Program-made: the position numbers and the translations under genes
Notes under the pieces: model-generated
Seen by the model: only the letters and a program-made list of their open reading frames with translations
What the model was told of the DNA's origin: nothing
Databases searched by the model: none
DNA from: Bacteroidota bacterium
Lineage (GTDB): Bacteria > Bacteroidota > Ignavibacteria > Ignavibacteriales > Melioribacteraceae
DNA: 64,000 nucleotides
Assembly (NCBI GenBank): GCA_018829205.1
Contig: JAHJUE010000005.1
Span: 62,001-126,000 of the forward strand
Direction of reading: 5' to 3'
Shown: piece after piece, positions 46,201 through 55,600 of the stretch
Position numbering within the stretch: position 1 is the first letter of the stretch
Layout of the letters: the number at the start of each line of letters is the position of its first letter

Positions 46201-47913
46201 ATGGACACTTTATACATTTATACAAGAGTAAGTACAAGTCAGCAAGCAGAAAAAGGGCATTCTTTAGAAGCGCAAAGAAAAGCCGGAATTGTAAAAGCAA
46301 AACAGCTTAATATGGAATATAAAGTTTTTGTTGAACCAGCAAAATCAGCTGCAAATGAAGAGATAAGCAATAGGCCAGAATTACAAGAATTATTGAAACT
46401 TATAGAAAATAATACAGCTAAAAATATTTTTGTAATTGAGGATTCACGCCTTGCAAGAAATTTAACTGTTTCAAATATTATCGCAACTATGTTTATTAAA
46501 TATCAATGTGTGTTATATACACAATATGATAGAACTGATTATGGAAATATTGATTATCAGACTAAATTTATAAAAGGTCTAAATGCATTGTTATCGGTAC
46601 TTGAAAATGACCAACGAGTGGAGAGAAGTAAGAGAGGGAAGTTAGAAGCTGTAAAAAAAGGGAAGTGGGGTGGAGCAATGTGTCCTTACGGTTTTGCTGT
46701 AGATGAAGAAAACTATTTAATTGTTAATAAAGAAGAACTAATATGGTATAAAAAGATGATTGAATTAAGCTTGAAAGGCAGTGGGGTAGCAAAAATTGCT
46801 CAATTCTTAAATGAAAATGGAGTTAAAACAAAAGCAAGCTCTTTCTATAAAAAGGGGATGAGAATCACAGACAAACACACAAAGAAAGAAAGATTTATTG
46901 ATAAAAATAAGTTTATTTGGAAGCCGAATACAGTATTATCTATTTTAAAAAATCCAGTATACAAAGGGGAAAGAATATTTAATGGAGAAAAAATTAAATG
47001 TCTTTCGTTAATAGATGCAAATCTTTGGCAAACTGTACAAGAAAATCTTGTTAAAAATAAAATTAATTCACCAAGACACAATGTTAAACATTTTTATCTC
47101 CTAAGAAATCTTCTAGTTTGTAATAGATGTGGACAAAGTTTGCTGGGCTATATTAAACCAAAAGAAGGTATGAGGGTTTATTATTGTGGCTCTAAAAGAA
47201 GAGATCCCACACCACATTTTTGCGGTATGAAGTCAATAAACATTGATAAATTAAATGAATTAGTCTGGGACAATTTAATGTATGTTCTTACAAATGGAGA
47301 TATCGCAAGAAGAGAGTTGAAAAGAATATTTTCTAAAACAGAAATTGATAAAGTAAAAATAGATAATGAAAATAAGTCTATTAGTAATAAAATATTAGAT
47401 ATAGAATTTCAAAAGAAAAATCTTATTAGATTTACTTCTCAGGGAACAATAACAGAAGAAGATTTGCAAAAACAATTAATTGATATAGAAAATGAAATAT
47501 TTGAATTACAATGTGTAATTAATTCTAACCAAAGAAAGATTGAGATATCGAATAATCAAAAATGTGCTTTTTCATGGATTTTAGAAGCTGAAAAAGAAGC
47601 AAAAAGGATAGTCAATACTACTGATAATGAAACAAAAAGAGATATTGTTAATCGATTCATAGATAAAATATTTGTCGATTATTTAGATAATGAAAAAATA
47701 CATGTAATTGAATTGAAACTAAAATATAATATATTTAACGACGAAACAGACACGATGTCATTTTTGCTTGATAGTAATGACCAGTCTTATAATGTAAGTG
47801 AAGAAAAAGAAACATCTATCGAGCTATCAAAAAATGAAATACAAGAGCTTGAATTCGATGGTGATTCTCATCAAGTTTCTCCTATTGTAACAGAGTCAGA
47901 GATGCCGCATTAA
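46201..47913 (+). CDS. Large serine recombinase (integrase) of the element
   Basis: A 570-residue integrase. The resolvase domain (1-150) has catalytic Ser11 in YTRVSTSQQ and the arginine-rich [10 protein letters not shown]. The recombinase domain (about 155-290) has [18 protein letters not shown] and [20 protein letters not shown] zinc ribbon (about 300-345; [25 protein letters not shown]) and a coiled coil follow. The C-terminus extends across attR: its last residues and the TAA stop lie in comM sequence. In the excised circle the frame would continue past the junction. A GGAGG Shine-Dalgarno precedes the ATG. Confidence 0.95.
   Translation: MDTLYIYTRVSTSQQAEKGHSLEAQRKAGIVKAKQLNMEYKVFVEPAKSAANEEISNRPELQELLKLIENNTAKNIFVIEDSRLARNLTVSNIIATMFIKYQCVLYTQYDRTDYGNIDYQTKFIKGLNALLSVLENDQRVERSKRGKLEAVKKGKWGGAMCPYGFAVDEENYLIVNKEELIWYKKMIELSLKGSGVAKIAQFLNENGVKTKASSFYKKGMRITDKHTKKERFIDKNKFIWKPNTVLSILKNPVYKGERIFNGEKIKCLSLIDANLWQTVQENLVKNKINSPRHNVKHFYLLRNLLVCNRCGQSLLGYIKPKEGMRVYYCGSKRRDPTPHFCGMKSINIDKLNELVWDNLMYVLTNGDIARRELKRIFSKTEIDKVKIDNENKSISNKILDIEFQKKNLIRFTSQGTITEEDLQKQLIDIENEIFELQCVINSNQRKIEISNNQKCAFSWILEAEKEAKRIVNTTDNETKRDIVNRFIDKIFVDYLDNEKIHVIELKLKYNIFNDETDTMSFLLDSNDQSYNVSEEKETSIELSKNEIQELEFDGDSHQVSPIVTESEMPH
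47881..47905. other. attR: right junction of the integrative element
   Basis: The element ends with the arm CCTATTGTAACAGAGT (47881-47896), then CAGA and the shared core GATGC (47901-47905). comM resumes at 47906. Joined to the left arm at 36251-36266, this forms a 42-bp dyad whose arms match at 14 of 16 positions, the form expected for an attP site of a serine recombinase. Confidence 0.85.
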
Positions 47914-48602
47914 TCGGCGGAGGAACATTTCCGCGTCCGGGTGAAGTATCGTTCGCTCATCACGGAGTTTTATTTTTGGATGAACTTCCCGAATTCAAAA
48001 AAAATGTTCTTGAAGTTATGCGTCAGCCGATGGAAGATTACAAAGTGACAATAAGCCGGTCAAAAATGAGTTTGGATTTTCCTGCTAATTTTATGCTAGC
48101 CGCGGCTATGAATCCATGTCCCTGCGGATTTTATACCGATCCGAACAAAGAATGCACCTGCTCAAGCGTGAACATACAAAAATATATGGCAAAAATATCT
48201 GGACCTCTTTTAGACAGAATCGATATTCATATTGAAGTTCCTGCTGTTAATTATAAAGATCTGTCATCAGATGTAAAAGGGGAATCGTCCGATAAAATTA
48301 GGGAAAGAGTAATTGAAGCACGAAAAATTCAGCAGAAAAGATTTGAAGAAACGAAACATATTCATAACAATTCGGATATGGGAACGCGCGAAGTTAGAAT
48401 TTATTGCAGTTTAAATAAAGCGTGTTCTGATTTATTATCTATGGCAATGAATAAATTAAACCTATCAGCGCGGGCTTACGACAGGATATTAAAAGTAAGC
48501 CGTACAATAGCCGACCTGGATAATTCCTCGGAAATTCAGCCGCAGCATATAAGCGAAGCGATTCAGTACAGAAGTTTGGATAGAGAGCTGTGGAAACATT
48601 AA
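47906..48602 (+). pseudogene. comM: comM/yifB 3' part, separated by the integrative element
   Basis: The last 231 or so codons of comM. The part contains [43 protein letters not shown] (Walker B LFLDE), a zinc-like cluster [30 protein letters not shown] (sensor/arginine-finger region) and the C-terminal [16 protein letters not shown]. It has no start codon of its own that would give a functional protein. It overlaps the last residues of the recombinase frame. Together with 35408-36249 it forms a full-length, in-frame gene. Confidence 0.95.
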
Positions 48603-48624
48603 GAATTTATTTTAAATAAGATTC

Positions 48625-48655
48625 TTGCTTTTTTAAAATAAAGCTCCTATTTTTG
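48625..48655 (+). promoter_or_regulatory. FCB-type promoter of the tRNA/ribosomal supercluster
   Basis: TTG at 48625-48627 and TATTTTTG at 48648-48655, with 20 bases between, match TTG-N20-TAnnTTTG. The box ends 40 bp before tRNA-Tyr. Confidence 0.72.
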
Positions 48656-48695
48656 TTGCTCGTCTATTTGACGTGAAGTTTATTGAAATTCTGAA

Positions 48696-48778
48696 GGGCA
48701 GGCGCCAAAGTAGGAGAGTTGGGGCGGACTGTAAATCCGTTGGCACAGCCTGAGGGGGTTCGATTCCCTCCCTGCCCA
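48696..48778 (+). tRNA. tRNA-Tyr (GTA)
   Basis: A class II tRNA. Acceptor stem GGGCAGG/CCTGCCC, anticodon GTA in GGACTGTAAATCC, a long variable arm, and TTCGATT T-loop. CCA is not encoded. It begins the tRNA set that precedes secE. Confidence 0.96.
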
Positions 48779-48872
48779 CATACTCTAAAAATTGATTAAG
48801 GAGAATTCGAAGCCTATTCGCGTTCGCACTTCGTCGATTTTATTCAATTTTATATATAGATTTTTGTTACAA

Positions 48873-48946
48873 GCGGGAGTAACTCAGTTGGCTAGAGTCA
48901 CAGCCTTCCAAGCTGTTGGTCGCCGGTTCGAGTCCGGTCTCCCGCT
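48873..48946 (+). tRNA. tRNA-Gly (TCC)
   Basis: Acceptor GCGGGAG/CTCCCGC, D-arm with ACTCAGTTGGCTAGAGT, anticodon TCC in CCTTCCAAG and a TTCGAGT T-loop; 74 nt without encoded CCA. Confidence 0.96.
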
Positions 48947-48968
48947 CGCATGTTTTTTGACAAACCGC

Positions 48969-48987
48969 GGAGGTTTTTAAAACCTCC
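48969..48987. other. Perfect 9-bp palindromic hairpin between tRNA genes
   Basis: GGAGGTTTT and AAAACCTCC pair with a one-base loop. It may be a processing or termination signal, or a copy of a dispersed palindromic repeat. No T run sits directly behind it. Confidence 0.5.
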
Positions 48988-49002
48988 AAGGTTTTAAGCA
49001 CA

Positions 49003-49035
49003 TTTTGTTCTAAAATTATTGAAATATAAGCTGAC
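49003..49035 (+). repeat. 33-bp direct repeat, first copy (tRNA 5' flank)
   Basis: The 33 bases here are identical to 49145-49177 and include the first six bases of the tRNA-Thr acceptor (GCTGAC). The copies are 142 bp apart. Confidence 0.95.
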
Positions 49036-49103
49036 AAAGCTCTATTAGTAGAGCATCCCGCCTTGGCGGGAAGGTTATTATGGTTAGATAAAAGTTCCAA
49101 GTT
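49030..49103 (+). pseudogene. Decayed tRNA copy (related to tRNA-Thr)
   Basis: The 5' half matches the tRNA-Thr at 49172 (GCTGAC, then AGCTC...GAGC D-arm). The anticodon region is replaced by a perfect hairpin TCCCGCC-TT-GGCGGGA. T-arm and 3' acceptor are unrecognisable. It cannot fold as a normal tRNA, so I call it a pseudogene produced by duplication. Confidence 0.75.
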
Positions 49104-49144
49104 TAAGATAACCGAAATCAAGCAGATAATTTATTTAAGTTAGT

Positions 49145-49177
49145 TTTTGTTCTAAAATTATTGAAATATAAGCTGAC
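49145..49177 (+). repeat. 33-bp direct repeat, second copy (tRNA-Thr 5' flank)
   Basis: Identical to 49003-49035; overlaps the start of the intact tRNA-Thr. Shows that the region was duplicated together with the leader sequence. Confidence 0.95.
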
Positions 49178-49244
49178 GTAGCTCAGTTGGTAGAGCACAT
49201 CCTTGGTAAGGATGAGGTCACCGGTTCAATCCCGGTCGTCAGCT
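49172..49244 (+). tRNA. tRNA-Thr (GGT)
   Basis: Acceptor GCTGACG/CGTCAGC, D-arm AGCTCAGTTGGTAGAGC, anticodon loop TTGGTAA (GGT) and TTCAATC T-loop; 73 nt. Confidence 0.96.
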
Positions 49245-49369
49245 CAGATGTTTAACAATCTGAATTTGACAATTTGGGAAAGATAAAGACTAGTTTTAAT
49301 TTTTTGAAACGTCAGATTAAACAAAATTAGGAAACTAATACAGCCCAAAGGGCAATATTGGAGTAAAAG

Positions 49370-49537
49370 ATGGCAAAGAGTAAAAATTTAAGACAGACAA
49401 TCATACTTGAAAGTACAGAAGGTACCGGATACCGTTATACTACAAAAAAGAATAAAAGAGAGCATCCGGCAAGAGTTGAATATAAAAAATACGATCCCGT
49501 TGTTCGTAAACACGTAATATTTAAGGAAACTAAATAA
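49370..49537 (+). CDS. rpmG: Ribosomal protein L33
   Basis: A 55-residue protein: [16 protein letters not shown], then [24 protein letters not shown] and [12 protein letters not shown]. This is the classic L33 sequence, of the cysteine-free type: YDPVVRKH stands where zinc-binding versions have a CPKC. A GGAG ribosome site precedes the ATG by about 6 bases. The tRNA-Trp gene starts 1 bp beyond the stop codon. It is in the usual place before secE in this operon. Confidence 0.96.
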   Translation: MAKSKNLRQTIILESTEGTGYRYTTKKNKREHPARVEYKKYDPVVRKHVIFKETK

Positions 49538-49538
49538 T

Positions 49539-49611
49539 ACGTCAGTGGCTCAATTGGTAGAGCAGCGGTCTCCAAAACCGCAGGTTGGGGGTTCGAGTCC
49601 CTCCTGACGTG
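49539..49611 (+). tRNA. tRNA-Trp (CCA)
   Basis: Acceptor ACGTCAG/CTGACGT, anticodon CCA in GTCTCCAAAAC, TTCGAGT T-loop; 73 nt. The rpmG-trnW-secE order is common. Confidence 0.96.
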
Positions 49612-49637
49612 CAAATTGAATTTTCCGGTGGTAAACT

Positions 49638-49820
49638 ATGAAAGAGAAAATAGTAAATTTTGTTAACGATGTTGTTAAAGAAATGAAAAAAGTTACCTGG
49701 CCTACAAGGGAGGAACTTAAAGAATCGACTACAATTGTAATTGTTGTTTGTATTCTTATCGCAATTTTTACATATGTAATTGATATGTCTGTTTCACAGA
49801 TATTAAAAGGAATTTATTAA
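49638..49820 (+). CDS. secE: Preprotein translocase subunit SecE
   Basis: A 60-residue protein in the short bacterial form. An N-terminal amphipathic region ending VKEMKKVTWPTREELKESTTIVI carries the conserved KKVTWPTRxE motif. A single membrane helix (about 33-52) follows. SecE clamps SecY in the SecYEG channel. It is followed by nusG after 2 bp. Confidence 0.95.
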   Translation: MKEKIVNFVNDVVKEMKKVTWPTREELKESTTIVIVVCILIAIFTYVIDMSVSQILKGIY

Positions 49821-49822
49821 GA

Positions 49823-50368
49823 TTGGAAAACTCCGAAGCAAAATGGTATGTTGTCAGAACTTTTTCCGGTCACGAAAATAAGGTTAAAAACCTTATTGAT
49901 GCCGAATTAAGGGACAACGAAGAATTACGCGCAAGAATTTTCGATGTACTTGTTCCTACTGAAAAAGTATTTGAAGTTAAAGACGGAAAAAAGAAAACGA
50001 AAACTAAAAACTTTTTCCCGGGTTATATACTTATTCAAGTCGATCTTGACAACAGAGCAAAAGATTTTATTGTAAATACACCTTCGGTTATGGGATTTTT
50101 GGGTACTCAGAACAATCCGGTGCCTCTTCAGCCTTCCGAAGTGAAAAGAATCGTTGGAAGAATAACTCAAAACGACGAAACAGAAAGAACAGAAACAATA
50201 TTCAGATCCGGCGATGTTGTTAAAATTATAGATGGTCCATTCAATAACTTCACCGGTTATGTTGAAGAAGTTAGCGAAGAAAAAATGAAATTAAAAGTTA
50301 TGGTTTCAATTTTCGGAAGAAAAACTCCGGTTGAAATCGATTTTGTACAAGCTGAATTAGAAAAATAA
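49823..50368 (+). CDS. nusG: Transcription termination/antitermination factor NusG
   Basis: A 181-residue protein with an NGN domain (KWYVVRTFSGHENKVKNLI, VFEVKDGKKKTKTKNFFPGYILIQ) and a C-terminal KOW domain (GDVVKIIDGPFNNFTGYVEEV). NusG binds RNA polymerase and couples it to Rho or the ribosome. The start is TTG at 49823, only 2 bp after secE, so it is translationally coupled. Length and domain order are normal. Confidence 0.96.
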   Translation: MENSEAKWYVVRTFSGHENKVKNLIDAELRDNEELRARIFDVLVPTEKVFEVKDGKKKTKTKNFFPGYILIQVDLDNRAKDFIVNTPSVMGFLGTQNNPVPLQPSEVKRIVGRITQNDETERTETIFRSGDVVKIIDGPFNNFTGYVEEVSEEKMKLKVMVSIFGRKTPVEIDFVQAELEK

Positions 50369-50395
50369 GTTAAAATTAAATATCTAGGTTAAGTC

Positions 50396-50821
50396 ATGGC
50401 AAAGAAAATTAGCGGTTACATTAAGTTACAGATTCCAGCCGGAGCAGCAAATCCTTCTCCGCCCGTAGGACCGGCACTTGGTCAAAAAGGCGTTAACATC
50501 ATGGAATTTTGTAAGCAGTTTAATGCTAAGACTGCGGATAAATCCGGATACATTATTCCGGTAGTAATTACTGTATATTCTGATAAATCGTTTACGTTTA
50601 TTACAAAAACTCCTCCTGCGGCAGTTTTACTTAAAAAAGCCGTAAAAATTGAAAAAGGTTCTGCTGAACCTAACAAAACAAAAATAGCGACTATTACTTC
50701 TGCTCAAATTAAAGAAATCGCTGTAACTAAAGCTCCAGATTTGAATGCAAATGATGTTGAACATGCTATGAGCATGATCGCCGGAACTGCACGCAGCATG
50801 GGCATAACTGTTAAAGACTAA
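50396..50821 (+). CDS. rplK: Ribosomal protein L11
   Basis: A 141-residue protein with the L11 signature [35 protein letters not shown], the [28 protein letters not shown] block and the C-terminal rRNA-binding end ([11 protein letters not shown]). L11 binds the GTPase-associated 23S rRNA region. It is in the standard nusG-rplK-rplA order. Confidence 0.97.
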   Translation: MAKKISGYIKLQIPAGAANPSPPVGPALGQKGVNIMEFCKQFNAKTADKSGYIIPVVITVYSDKSFTFITKTPPAAVLLKKAVKIEKGSAEPNKTKIATITSAQIKEIAVTKAPDLNANDVEHAMSMIAGTARSMGITVKD

Positions 50822-50844
50822 GAAAACAAATATTTGGTAAAGAA

Positions 50845-51543
50845 ATGAAAGTGACTAAAAGAACAAAAGCTTTACGCGAAAAAATTGACGTTAACAAAGA
50901 TTATTCAATAGCTGATGCAATAAAGCTTCTTAAAGATAACTCAAAAGTTAAATTTATTGAAACCTTAGACTGCGCTATTAGATTAGGCGTTGACCCAAGA
51001 CATGCCGATCAAATGGTAAGAGGAACAGTTACTTTGCCGCACGGAACAGGTAAGGAAGTTAAAGTACTTGTTATTGCTCAAGGCGCAAAGGTTGAAGAAG
51101 CCTTAGCTGCCGGAGCCGATCATGCGGGAATGGAATATCTTGAAAAAATTCAAGGCGGATGGGCAGATATTGACGTGATTATAGCTACCCCCGATACAAT
51201 GGCGCAGCTTGGAAAACTAGGACGCGTTTTAGGACCAAAAGGTTTAATGCCTAATCCTAAAAGCGGAACTGTAACAATGGATGTTGCCAAAGCCGTTAAA
51301 GAAGTTAAAGCCGGTAAAATTGAATTTAGAGTTGATAAAACGGGAATTGTACATTCATCACTCGGAAAAATTTCTTTCAGTGTTGAACAGTTAACTGAAA
51401 ATACAATAACGTTTCTTCAAACAATTATTAAGATGAAACCTTCTTCGGCAAAAGGTCAATATTTGAAAAGCTTTTATCTTTCAAGTACAATGGGACCTGG
51501 CTTACAGATTTCAAAAGAAGAAACATCTGTTTATATTAAATAA
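50845..51543 (+). CDS. rplA: Ribosomal protein L1
   Basis: A 232-residue protein. L1 signatures include [61 protein letters not shown] and [19 protein letters not shown]. It binds 23S rRNA at the L1 stalk. In many bacteria L1 also represses the rplKA mRNA. It starts 23 bp after rplK. Confidence 0.97.
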   Translation: MKVTKRTKALREKIDVNKDYSIADAIKLLKDNSKVKFIETLDCAIRLGVDPRHADQMVRGTVTLPHGTGKEVKVLVIAQGAKVEEALAAGADHAGMEYLEKIQGGWADIDVIIATPDTMAQLGKLGRVLGPKGLMPNPKSGTVTMDVAKAVKEVKAGKIEFRVDKTGIVHSSLGKISFSVEQLTENTITFLQTIIKMKPSSAKGQYLKSFYLSSTMGPGLQISKEETSVYIK

Positions 51544-51579
51544 AGTTTACGCACTCATTATCAATTAAATGCTTCTACG

Positions 51580-51598
51580 TTTCCAAATATTTTGGAAA
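51580..51598 (+). other. Hairpin in the rplA-rplJ leader
   Basis: TTTCCAAA and TTTGGAAA pair around TAT in the 94-bp gap before rplJ. The L10 mRNA leader is the normal site of feedback by the L10(L12)4 complex, so this may be part of it, but I cannot identify the binding motif. Confidence 0.5.
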
Positions 51599-51637
51599 TT
51601 CATTTATTGATTGTTTTATAATTAGGTATGGTGAAAG

Positions 51638-52159
51638 ATGAACAAAACCGAAAAGCAAGAATCAGTTGCCGAGATTAAAGAGGTTATAAGCAACGCTTCA
51701 GCCATTTTCCTTGTTGATTATAAAGGCGTTAATGTTGATAACATTAACAAACTTCGCAAGGAATTTATTAAAGAAGGCATTACTTATAAAGTCTTTAAGA
51801 ACTCATTGGCAAAAAGAGCTTTTGCTGAAATTGGCGGTTTTGATAAGTTTAACGATCTGCTTGTTGGAATGACAGGTTTTGCTTTTGTTGGGGAAAATTT
51901 TGTATCCCTTCCTAAAATCATTAAAAAACAAAATGATGAAAAGAAAAACTTCGAGTTCAAAGGCTGCTACATCGATGCTCAATTCTTCGGTGCAGATCAG
52001 TTGGAAACTTTATCAAAAATGCCCACCAAGGAAGAAATTATGTCCGGAATTATCGGCAGTATTGCAGCCCCGGCCTCAAATCTTGTTGGTGTTGTCAGTG
52101 CTTTACATAGAGATATTGTTAGCATTGTTGATCAAATTAGTAAGCAAAAAGCAGCATAA
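51638..52159 (+). CDS. rplJ: Ribosomal protein L10
   Basis: A 173-residue protein that begins NKTEKQESVAEIKEVISNASAIFLVDYKGVNVDNINKLRKEFIKEG and carries FKNSLAKRAFAE. The C-terminal helix ends in HRDIVSIVDQISKQ, where L7/L12 dimers attach. L10 forms the stalk base with L12. rplL follows after 35 bp. Confidence 0.96.
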   Translation: MNKTEKQESVAEIKEVISNASAIFLVDYKGVNVDNINKLRKEFIKEGITYKVFKNSLAKRAFAEIGGFDKFNDLLVGMTGFAFVGENFVSLPKIIKKQNDEKKNFEFKGCYIDAQFFGADQLETLSKMPTKEEIMSGIIGSIAAPASNLVGVVSALHRDIVSIVDQISKQKAA

Positions 52160-52194
52160 AAATTTTAAGAAAATAAATTATTAGGAGAAATAAA

Positions 52195-52572
52195 ATGTCA
52201 GAGAAAATAGCTGAGATCGTTGAGAAGATCAAAGGATTAACATTAGTTGAAGCATCTGAATTAAAGACAGCTTTAGAAGAAGAATTTGGTGTTACTGCTG
52301 CAGCGCCTATGATGATGGGAGCCGCTTCGGCTGCCGCACCAGCAGCTGCCGCTGAAGAAAAAACTGAATTTGATGTTGTTTTAGCAGCTCACGGCGAGAA
52401 AAAAATCAACGTAATTAAAGTTGTTCGCGCTCATACTGGTTTAGGATTAAAAGAAGCTAAAGATTTAGTTGACGGCGCTCCTAAAACTGTTAAAGAACAA
52501 GTTAGCAAGGATGAAGCAGATAAAATTAAGAAAGAATTAGAAGAAGCTGGCGCGACAGTAGAATTAAAATAA
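52195..52572 (+). CDS. rplL: Ribosomal protein L7/L12
   Basis: A 125-residue protein with an N-terminal dimerisation domain ([26 protein letters not shown]), an alanine-rich hinge ([14 protein letters not shown]) and the C-terminal factor-binding domain ([31 protein letters not shown]). A strong ribosome site TTAGGAG precedes the ATG. L7/L12 is the multi-copy stalk protein, and the strong ribosome site fits its need for higher synthesis. Confidence 0.97.
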   Translation: MSEKIAEIVEKIKGLTLVEASELKTALEEEFGVTAAAPMMMGAASAAAPAAAAEEKTEFDVVLAAHGEKKINVIKVVRAHTGLGLKEAKDLVDGAPKTVKEQVSKDEADKIKKELEEAGATVELK

Positions 52573-52608
52573 GTCTTTTCTTAAAAAGAATAAATTTAAA
52601 GAATGCCC

Positions 52609-52642
52609 AAGTGGTAAGACGGTGTAGTCCGCCTTACCACTT
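52609..52642 (+). other. Long hairpin between rplL and rpoB (attenuator candidate)
   Basis: AAGTGGTAAG (52609-52618) and CTTACCACTT (52633-52642) pair over 10 bp, with an inner CGG/CCG extension. A second hairpin (TCTTTCAT/ATGAAAGA) follows immediately. In many bacteria this gap holds an attenuator or processing site that lowers rpoBC expression relative to rplJL. Confidence 0.7.
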
Positions 52643-52694
52643 TCTTTCATTTATGAAAGAATAAAAAAGTTTAATATTTAACCGGAGGTTGGGA

Positions 52695-55600
52695 TTGGAT
52701 AACCGAAAAATTAATAAGAAAACAAACAGAATTACTTTTGCATCCATTACTCCCGCGATAGAATTACCAGATTTATTGAATATTCAGTTGGAATCTTTTG
52801 AAGAATTTCTTCAATTGAAAGTTGCTCCTTCCAAAAGAAAACCTTTTGGACTTCAAGCAGTTTTTCTTGATAATTTCCCGATTTTGGACAATAAAGAATA
52901 TTATAGATTAGATTTTCTTGACTATCATGTTGAAAAACCACGTTTTTCAATGGCTGAATGCGAAGAAAGGGGATTAACATATTCTGCTCCTATGAAAGCT
53001 AAATTAAGACTTTCAACAAAGGATGACGAAACAGGTGAATATGTAAATACTGTTGAACAGGAAGTATATCTTGGCAATCTCCCTTTTATGACCAATAGAG
53101 GGACTTTTATCATTAATGGTGCCGAACGAGTAATTGTAAGTCAGCTCCACAGATCACCCGGCGTGGCTTTCGCTCAAACTGTTCACCCTAATGGTACACC
53201 AATTTATTCAGCGAGAATCATTCCTTTTAGAGGTTCATGGGTCGAGTTCGCAACTGATATTAACCATATATTATATGTTTATATAGATAGAAGAAAAAAA
53301 TTCCCTGCCACCACATTGTTAAGAGCCTTAAATTATACAACTGATGAGGAAATCTTAAACCTATTCAAATTAATTGAAGAAGTTAAGGTTAAAGATTTGG
53401 ATGTTGAAACGCACCTTGGAAGAATTGCAGCCGACGATGTTATAGATTTGGCAACCGGTGAAATCCATGTGCCGAAAGACGGTGAGTTTACTGAAGAAGT
53501 TATTTATAATGTTAAAGCTTCCTCAATCGAAAAAGTGAAATTAATTAGTTCTGATGCATCCGTTGAACAGGATCTTATTTTAAATACTATTAGAAAAGAC
53601 TTAGCTAAAACTAAAGAAGAAGCATTATTCGCAATTTACAGACAATTAAGATCGGGTGAAGCTCCGGATGCGGAGACTGCACAGGCCCTGCTTGAAAAAT
53701 TATTCTTTAATGAAAAAAGATATGATTTGGGAGAAGTTGGCCGTTTTAGAATGAATGATAAGTTAGGACTTGATATCCCTATGGATACTAGAGTTCTGAC
53801 AATTGAAGATATAATATCTATTATGAAAAACATTATCAAACTTAAAAACGGAAACGTTCAAGTTGATGATATTGATCATTTAGGAAACAGAAGAGTTAGA
53901 ACTGTTGGTGAACAGCTTCAGCAGCAGTATAATGTTGGATTGGCGAGAATGTCGCGTACTATACGCGAACGTATGAATGTGCGCGATACGGAAAATATGC
54001 AGCCTCAGGATTTGGTAAATGCCCGTACGATAAGCAGCGTTATTAATGCTTTCTTCGGAACTAACCAATTGTCCCAATTTATGGATCAGACAAATCCTCT
54101 TTCGGAATTGACTCATAAAAGAAGAATTTCGGCATTAGGACCTGGCGGTTTAACCAGGGAAAGAGCCGGTTTTGAAGTGCGTGACGTTCATCATTCGCAT
54201 TACGGCCGCTTATGTCCAATTGAAACTCCTGAAGGACCGAATATCGGTTTGATTTCCTCGTTGACAATTTTTGCAAGAGTTAATAATTACGGATTTCTTG
54301 AAACTCCTTACAGAAGAGTTGCTAAAAGCAAGGTATCTAAAACAGTAGATTATTTAAGCGCTGATCAGGAAGACGAATTTACAATAGCACAGGCAAATGC
54401 TCCGATTACCGAGCAGGGATTATTCGTTAGAGACAGAGTAAAATGCCGTCATAAAGGCGAATTTCCGGTAGTAACTCCGGAAAACCTACAGTATATGGAT
54501 GTGGCTCCGGCTCAAATTGTTAGCGCCGCAGCGGCTTTAATTCCTTTCCTTGAACATGATGATGCTAACAGAGCGCTTATGGGATCGAACATGCAGCGTC
54601 AAGCTGTTCCATTACTTGTTCCTGAAGCTCCGATTGTCGGAACCGGAATGGAGAAGAAATTAGCTACGGATTCAAGATCTACAATTCTTGCAGAGGATAA
54701 CGGCGTTGTTGAATATATTGACGCAAAAAGAATTGTAGTTAAATATGTTGTTGATGAAAATAGTTTCCAATCTCTTACAAGTTTTGATGATGAAAGAAGA
54801 GTTGAATATATACTTACTAAATTTTCAGGTACCAACCAGGAAACATGTTTTAATCAGAAACCTGTTGTTGTTACCGGTCAAAAAGTTAAAAAAGATGATG
54901 TTCTTGCCGACGGATCCGCTGTTGATAACGGCGAATTAGCATTAGGTAAAAACGTTTCCGTTGCATTCATGCCTTGGCGCGGATACAACTTTGAAGATGC
55001 GATTGTTATTAGCGAGAAACTTGTTGCAGAAGATGTTTTTACTTCAATCCATATTGAAGAGTTTGAACTTCAGGTTAGAGAAACAAAACGCGGTGAAGAA
55101 GAATTAACACGCGATATTCCTAACGTTAGTGAAGAAGCTACAAAAAATCTTGACGATAACGGTATTATCAGGGAAGGAGCCGAAGTTAAAGAAGGAGATA
55201 TACTAATTGGTAAAATTACTCCTAAAGGCGAAACCGACCCTACACCCGAAGAAAAATTGTTAAAAGCTATATTCGGGGATAAAGCCGGCGACGTAAAAGA
55301 CGCTTCATTAAAGGCGCCTCCCGGATTAAAAGGAACTGTTATTAAAACAAGATTATTCAGCAGAAAGAAAAAAGACGCTGAATCCAAGAAAATTGAGAAA
55401 AAACAATTAGATACTCTTGAACATGATTTCGGTAAAAAAAGGAAAGATCATTACGAAAGATTAGTTAAAAAATTAACTAAAATTTGTGATGGAAAAACTA
55501 CTACCGGAATTAGAGACTTGGACGGTACTGTTGTTTTAAGAAATAATACGGCTATTAAAGAAAATACTTTGTCCGATATTGAAGACGTAACTAAACTTGA

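Larger units (their letters stand above)
36250..47905. mobile_element. 11.7-kb integrative element inserted in comM by a large serine recombinase
   Basis: The insertion is bounded by a shared GATGC (36245-36249 and 47901-47905). Deleting 36250-47905 joins comM in frame (842 + 697 nt = 513 codons including stop) and restores SDAALIGGG, the expected family motif. The interior is visibly more AT-rich than its surroundings. It carries a TA-like pair, a ParB/MT-A70-like fusion, a small serine recombinase, a restriction-modification module, a replisome-organiser-like protein and, at the right end, the large serine recombinase. No conjugation, capsid or terminase genes are visible, so it is probably a mobilisable or satellite-like island. 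Confidence 0.93.

Noticed and set aside
49030-49103. A fifth functional tRNA
   Set aside because: Only the 5' third matches tRNA-Thr. The T-arm and 3' acceptor strand are missing, so it cannot form a cloverleaf.
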